Both the position numbers and the translations under genes were made by a program. DNA of 64,000 bases from Pseudomonadota bacterium (GTDB taxonomy: Bacteria; Pseudomonadota; Gammaproteobacteria; Steroidobacterales; Steroidobacteraceae). Location: positions 1 to 64,000 of the forward strand of contig JAEWBG010000028.1 in assembly GCA_023391335.1 (NCBI GenBank). Direction: 5' to 3'. The notes beneath the pieces were generated by a model. The model was not told the origin of the DNA. It did not search any database and saw only the letters and a program-made list of their open reading frames with translations. Below are positions 61,721 through 64,000 of the stretch, in pieces (the first letter of the stretch is position 1; each line of letters starts with the position of its first letter).

Positions 61721-62176
61721 TCAGATGCGGAAGATCTCGCTCAAGCGCTCGCGCAATTTGCGCTGAGCACGAGCATCTTCGGTCGCGATGAAGATGGTGT
61801 CGTCGCCGGAAATCGTGCCGACGATTTCGGGCCAATCGGATTTGTCGATCGCAACGGCGACACTCTGGGCGGTGCCGGTCGTGGTCTTCACGACGGTGAG
61901 TGAGGGACCAGCCGCTTTCACTTCCAAAACGAAGTTTGCCACGGCCGCGAAATGGTTCATGGCCAACGCGCCGTCCTGCACGGGGACGATGTAGTGGTCG
62001 CCGGCTTTGGCTACGCCGAGCTCGCGCAAGTCGCGACTGATGCTCGACTGCGTGGCTTCAAAACCCTGCTTGCGCAGCACCTTCACGAGCTCGTCCTGAT
62101 TGTGGACGGTCTGCTCGCGGATGATGCGCAGAATCGCCGTGCGGCGCAGAGCGGATTGGTGCAGTTCGGCGGCCAT
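61721..62176 (-). CDS. argR: Arginine repressor
   Basis: Hexameric DNA-binding protein that uses arginine as co-repressor. The 151-residue protein has the winged helix with Ser-Ser-Ile-Ser-Arg-Asp-Leu-Arg-Glu-Leu-Gly and a C-terminal trimerisation domain with Gly-Thr-Ile-Ser-Gly-Asp-Asp-Thr, the arginine site. It leads the cluster and is preceded by two ARG-box-like sites, implying that it controls itself and the downstream genes. Confidence 0.95.
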   Translation of the reverse strand: MAAELHQSALRRTAILRIIREQTVHNQDELVKVLRKQGFEATQSSISRDLRELGVAKAGDHYIVPVQDGALAMNHFAAVANFVLEVKAAGPSLTVVKTTTGTAQSVAVAIDKSDWPEIVGTISGDDTIFIATEDARAQRKLRERLSEIFRI

Positions 62177-62199
62177 CGATGACTAGTGCAATTTACCCG

Positions 62200-62238
62200 T
62201 GTGCATAAAAACGCGAGCATGGTGCATAAATATGCGCT
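62200..62238 (-). promoter_or_regulatory. Tandem ARG boxes upstream of argR
   Basis: tgcataaatatgcg (62223-62236) is nearly palindromic and close to the ARG-box core TGaATaaatATtCA; tgcataaaaacgcg (62202-62215) is a weaker copy. Their spacing is 21 bases, the usual 18-bp box plus 3-bp gap bound by one ArgR hexamer. TTGACT on the minus strand (62242-62247) may be the -35 box next to them. Confidence 0.75.
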
Positions 62239-62381
62239 GGCAGTCAAGAGAAGATTAGGACGCAACACAAAGAACGCAGAGAAAAATCAAAGTAAAGGAA
62301 TGGAAGCAGGCCAGGCCATGCTGCTGTCCGGGTAGGCGTCCTTCCGAACCCCATTGTTCTTTGTGCGCTTTGTGTTTCGTC

Positions 62382-63311
62382 TTACGTCTTGCGCGACCGC
62401 CAAAGCCCATCGGCGCCATAAATGATGAGCGCGGTCCAGATGAGCAGGAAGCCGATGACGCGTGGGCCGGTGAAGGGTTCTTTGAAGATCAGTACGGCAA
62501 TGAGGAACTGCATCGTCGGGCCGATGTACTGGAGTACGCCGACGAGTGAATACGGAATGCGGCGGGCGCCATAGGCGAACAGGACCAGCGGCACGGCAGT
62601 GATCGGCCCGCCCAAGAGCAATAGCAGGTCTGTTGCATGGCCCAGGTGGCCCATCGCGCCGATTCCCTGGTACTCGCACCAGATCAAATACCCCACGCCG
62701 AGCGGCAGGAGCAGAAGGGTTTCGCTGGAAAATCCGGCAAGCGCATCGACCTTCACGATTTTGCGGATCAGTCCATACGATCCGAACGTGACCGCGAGCG
62801 CTAACGCGATCCAAGGCGGATGGCCGGCGGTCCAGGTGAGATAGATGACGCCCAGTGCGGCGATGCCAACGGCGCTCCACTGGATGGGATTCAGCCGCTC
62901 TCGCAACACGACGACGCCGAGGAACACATTCAGCAACGGATTGATGAAGTAGCCGAGGCTGGTCTCGACGGTGCGATGCACCGATACGCCCCAAATATAG
63001 ATGAGCCAATTGAGGCTCACGAGGATGGCAGTCAGACACAACCACCATCGCGTCGACCGATTCGTCAGTGCCTGCCGCATCAGCGGCAATTCGCCGCGCA
63101 GCGCCAACCAAGCAACGCCGAACAAGCATCCCCAAACCAAGCGCTGCGTCATCACTTGGAGCACGGGCACATTCGCGATCAGTCGCAAATACAGCGGCAG
63201 AATGCCCCAAATGAAAAATGCGACCGACGCGGCTGCGAGCCCGCGCGGATCGGTGCGAGGCGTCGTTGTCGAGAGCGGAGCTGCGACCGTCGATGCGGCG
63301 GATTGGTTCAT
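62382..63311 (-). CDS. rarD: RarD-type EamA transporter
   Basis: A 309-residue inner-membrane protein of the drug/metabolite transporter superfamily with about ten membrane segments, matching RarD by Phe-Phe-Ile-Trp-Gly-Ile-Leu-Pro-Leu-Tyr, Gln-Arg-Leu-Val-Trp-Gly, and Gly-Tyr-Phe-Ile-Asn-Pro-Leu. Substrate unknown. ATG 63311 has AAGG at good spacing; the frame is open to 63386 but the added part is not RarD-like. It lies before argR on the same strand, 205 bases away. Confidence 0.9.
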   Translation of the reverse strand: MNQSAASTVAAPLSTTTPRTDPRGLAAASVAFFIWGILPLYLRLIANVPVLQVMTQRLVWGCLFGVAWLALRGELPLMRQALTNRSTRWWLCLTAILVSLNWLIYIWGVSVHRTVETSLGYFINPLLNVFLGVVVLRERLNPIQWSAVGIAALGVIYLTWTAGHPPWIALALAVTFGSYGLIRKIVKVDALAGFSSETLLLLPLGVGYLIWCEYQGIGAMGHLGHATDLLLLLGGPITAVPLVLFAYGARRIPYSLVGVLQYIGPTMQFLIAVLIFKEPFTGPRVIGFLLIWTALIIYGADGLWRSRKT

Positions 63312-63575
63312 GGCGGGCCTTGGTTCATGCGGGCCAAAGATGCTGCGACTACGAACGAGACGCGACATGGCTGGCGCGGGCCGCAATCATAAAAGAGTGG
63401 CCCGTGAACTGCAGTCATGAAACTGTTGTTCGAGAGCATTCAATTTGTGTATGCAATGAAGCTCTGTGCTGCAAGGTTCGAGGACGATCTGTACTTAGAA
63501 TTTGGAACCGCGCACGATGCGCGACGGTTGAACGATCTGTCCTGTCCCTAGTCGCCAGTCAGTAGTCACTATTCC

Positions 63576-64000
63576 ATGTCCAGTACTGATCTAGCCCGCA
63601 AGCTGCTCGCCATCGCTCAAACTGGATTGCATTTCAGTCAGGACGAATACGATCGCGAGCGTTATCGCGAGGTGGCCGATATTGGTGCGAAGTTGTTGGC
63701 GCTTGAATCCGCGGGCAATGCCGATGAGCTGTTGAAGACCTGGTTCGTCGAGGACGGTTATGCCACCCCAAAGCTTGACGTGCGTGGCGCAATTTTCCGC
63801 GAGGATAAAGTTCTGCTCGTACGTGAACGAGTCGATGACAAATGGACGCTGCCGGGTGGCTGGGCAGATGTGAATGACACGCCATCGTATGCAGTCGAAA
63901 AAGAAATCGAACAGGAATCAGGCTTCACTGCCCGTGCGGTGAAGCTGGCCGCGGTGTACGACCGCAACAAACATGGCCATCCGCATTACCTCTTCCATCT
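63576..64000 (+). CDS. NUDIX hydrolase with N-terminal NUDIX_N domain (cut at window end)
   Basis: The first 141 codons are present. An N-terminal helical domain (1-65) precedes the NUDIX fold. The Nudix box reads Gly-Gly-Trp-Ala-Asp-Val-Asn-Asp ... Glu-Lys-Glu-Ile-Glu-Gln-Glu-Ser-Gly; the usual Arg is Lys and one Glu is Gln, while the last Glu is kept. Relatives act on ADP-ribose or similar nucleotide sugars. ATG 63576 follows a short copy of the gtcact word repeat (63550-63570). Confidence 0.87.
   Translation, partial: MSSTDLARKLLAIAQTGLHFSQDEYDRERYREVADIGAKLLALESAGNADELLKTWFVEDGYATPKLDVRGAIFREDKVLLVRERVDDKWTLPGGWADVNDTPSYAVEKEIEQESGFTARAVKLAAVYDRNKHGHPHYLFH

Overview
The window looks like chromosome of a free-living Gammaproteobacterium of moderately high GC, probably near the Steroidobacterales/Nevskiales/Xanthomonadales. 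This is inferred from gene content and codon use; there is no rRNA to confirm it. About fifty protein genes are supported. I found no tRNA, rRNA, CRISPR array, phage or plasmid genes.

Layout. 1-1370: end of an IS3-family transposase and an IS110/IS1111-type element. 1482-5146: YgiQ-type radical SAM protein, 3-methyladenine glycosylase and an unknown membrane-anchored protein. 5147-5900: repeat-filled gap. 5901-11376: M28 peptidase lipoprotein, a PAS-GGDEF-EAL protein, an OsmC-like protein and an NTF2-like lipoprotein. 11489-20567: glycogen/maltodextrin block glgP-glgB-glgX-malQ, without glgA/glgC. 20618-29924: VOC protein, a small ORF, a receiver-like/TPR/TonB fusion, oligopeptidase B, a response regulator, an aldo/keto reductase and a REC-PAS-HD-GYP protein. 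30164-34566: two secreted proteins built of tandem Ig-like repeats plus FN3, preceded by one and by two c-di-GMP-I (GEMM-I) riboswitches. 34645-37460: M16 peptidase pair, one active and one degenerate. 37476-42416: a four-gene chemosensory-like operon (membrane CheA-like kinase, CheY, CheX, receiver-like/TPR/TonB fusion). 42962-53246: housekeeping and envelope genes (NYN-LOTUS protein, CorA, DsbA-like lipoprotein, cytochrome c4-like, EngB, outer-membrane barrel, PolA, LptM, thioesterase). 53260-62176: arginine cluster argR-argG-X-argC-argD-argF'-argB-argH with tandem ARG boxes. 62382-64000: RarD-type transporter and a cut NUDIX gene.

How it fits together. Cyclic-di-GMP is a theme: one protein with diguanylate cyclase and phosphodiesterase domains, one HD-GYP phosphodiesterase, and three riboswitch aptamers in front of two paralogous surface proteins. 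The arginine cluster uses an acyl-ornithine type transcarbamylase with Ala at the residue that separates N-acetyl- from N-succinyl-ornithine enzymes, and includes an unknown P-loop protein.

The best candidate for an undescribed system is the operon at 37476-42416. A membrane CheA-like kinase without a visible CheW domain, a full CheY and a CheX phosphatase are translationally or closely linked to a protein that joins a receiver-like domain, a membrane segment, TPR-like repeats and a TonB C-terminal domain. A paralogue of that fusion stands alone at 21361-23304. A second genome-wide oddity is a family of short degenerate word repeats, often arranged as long inverted repeats. They fill many intergenic gaps, including four in the arginine cluster, and one lies in frame inside ygiQ.
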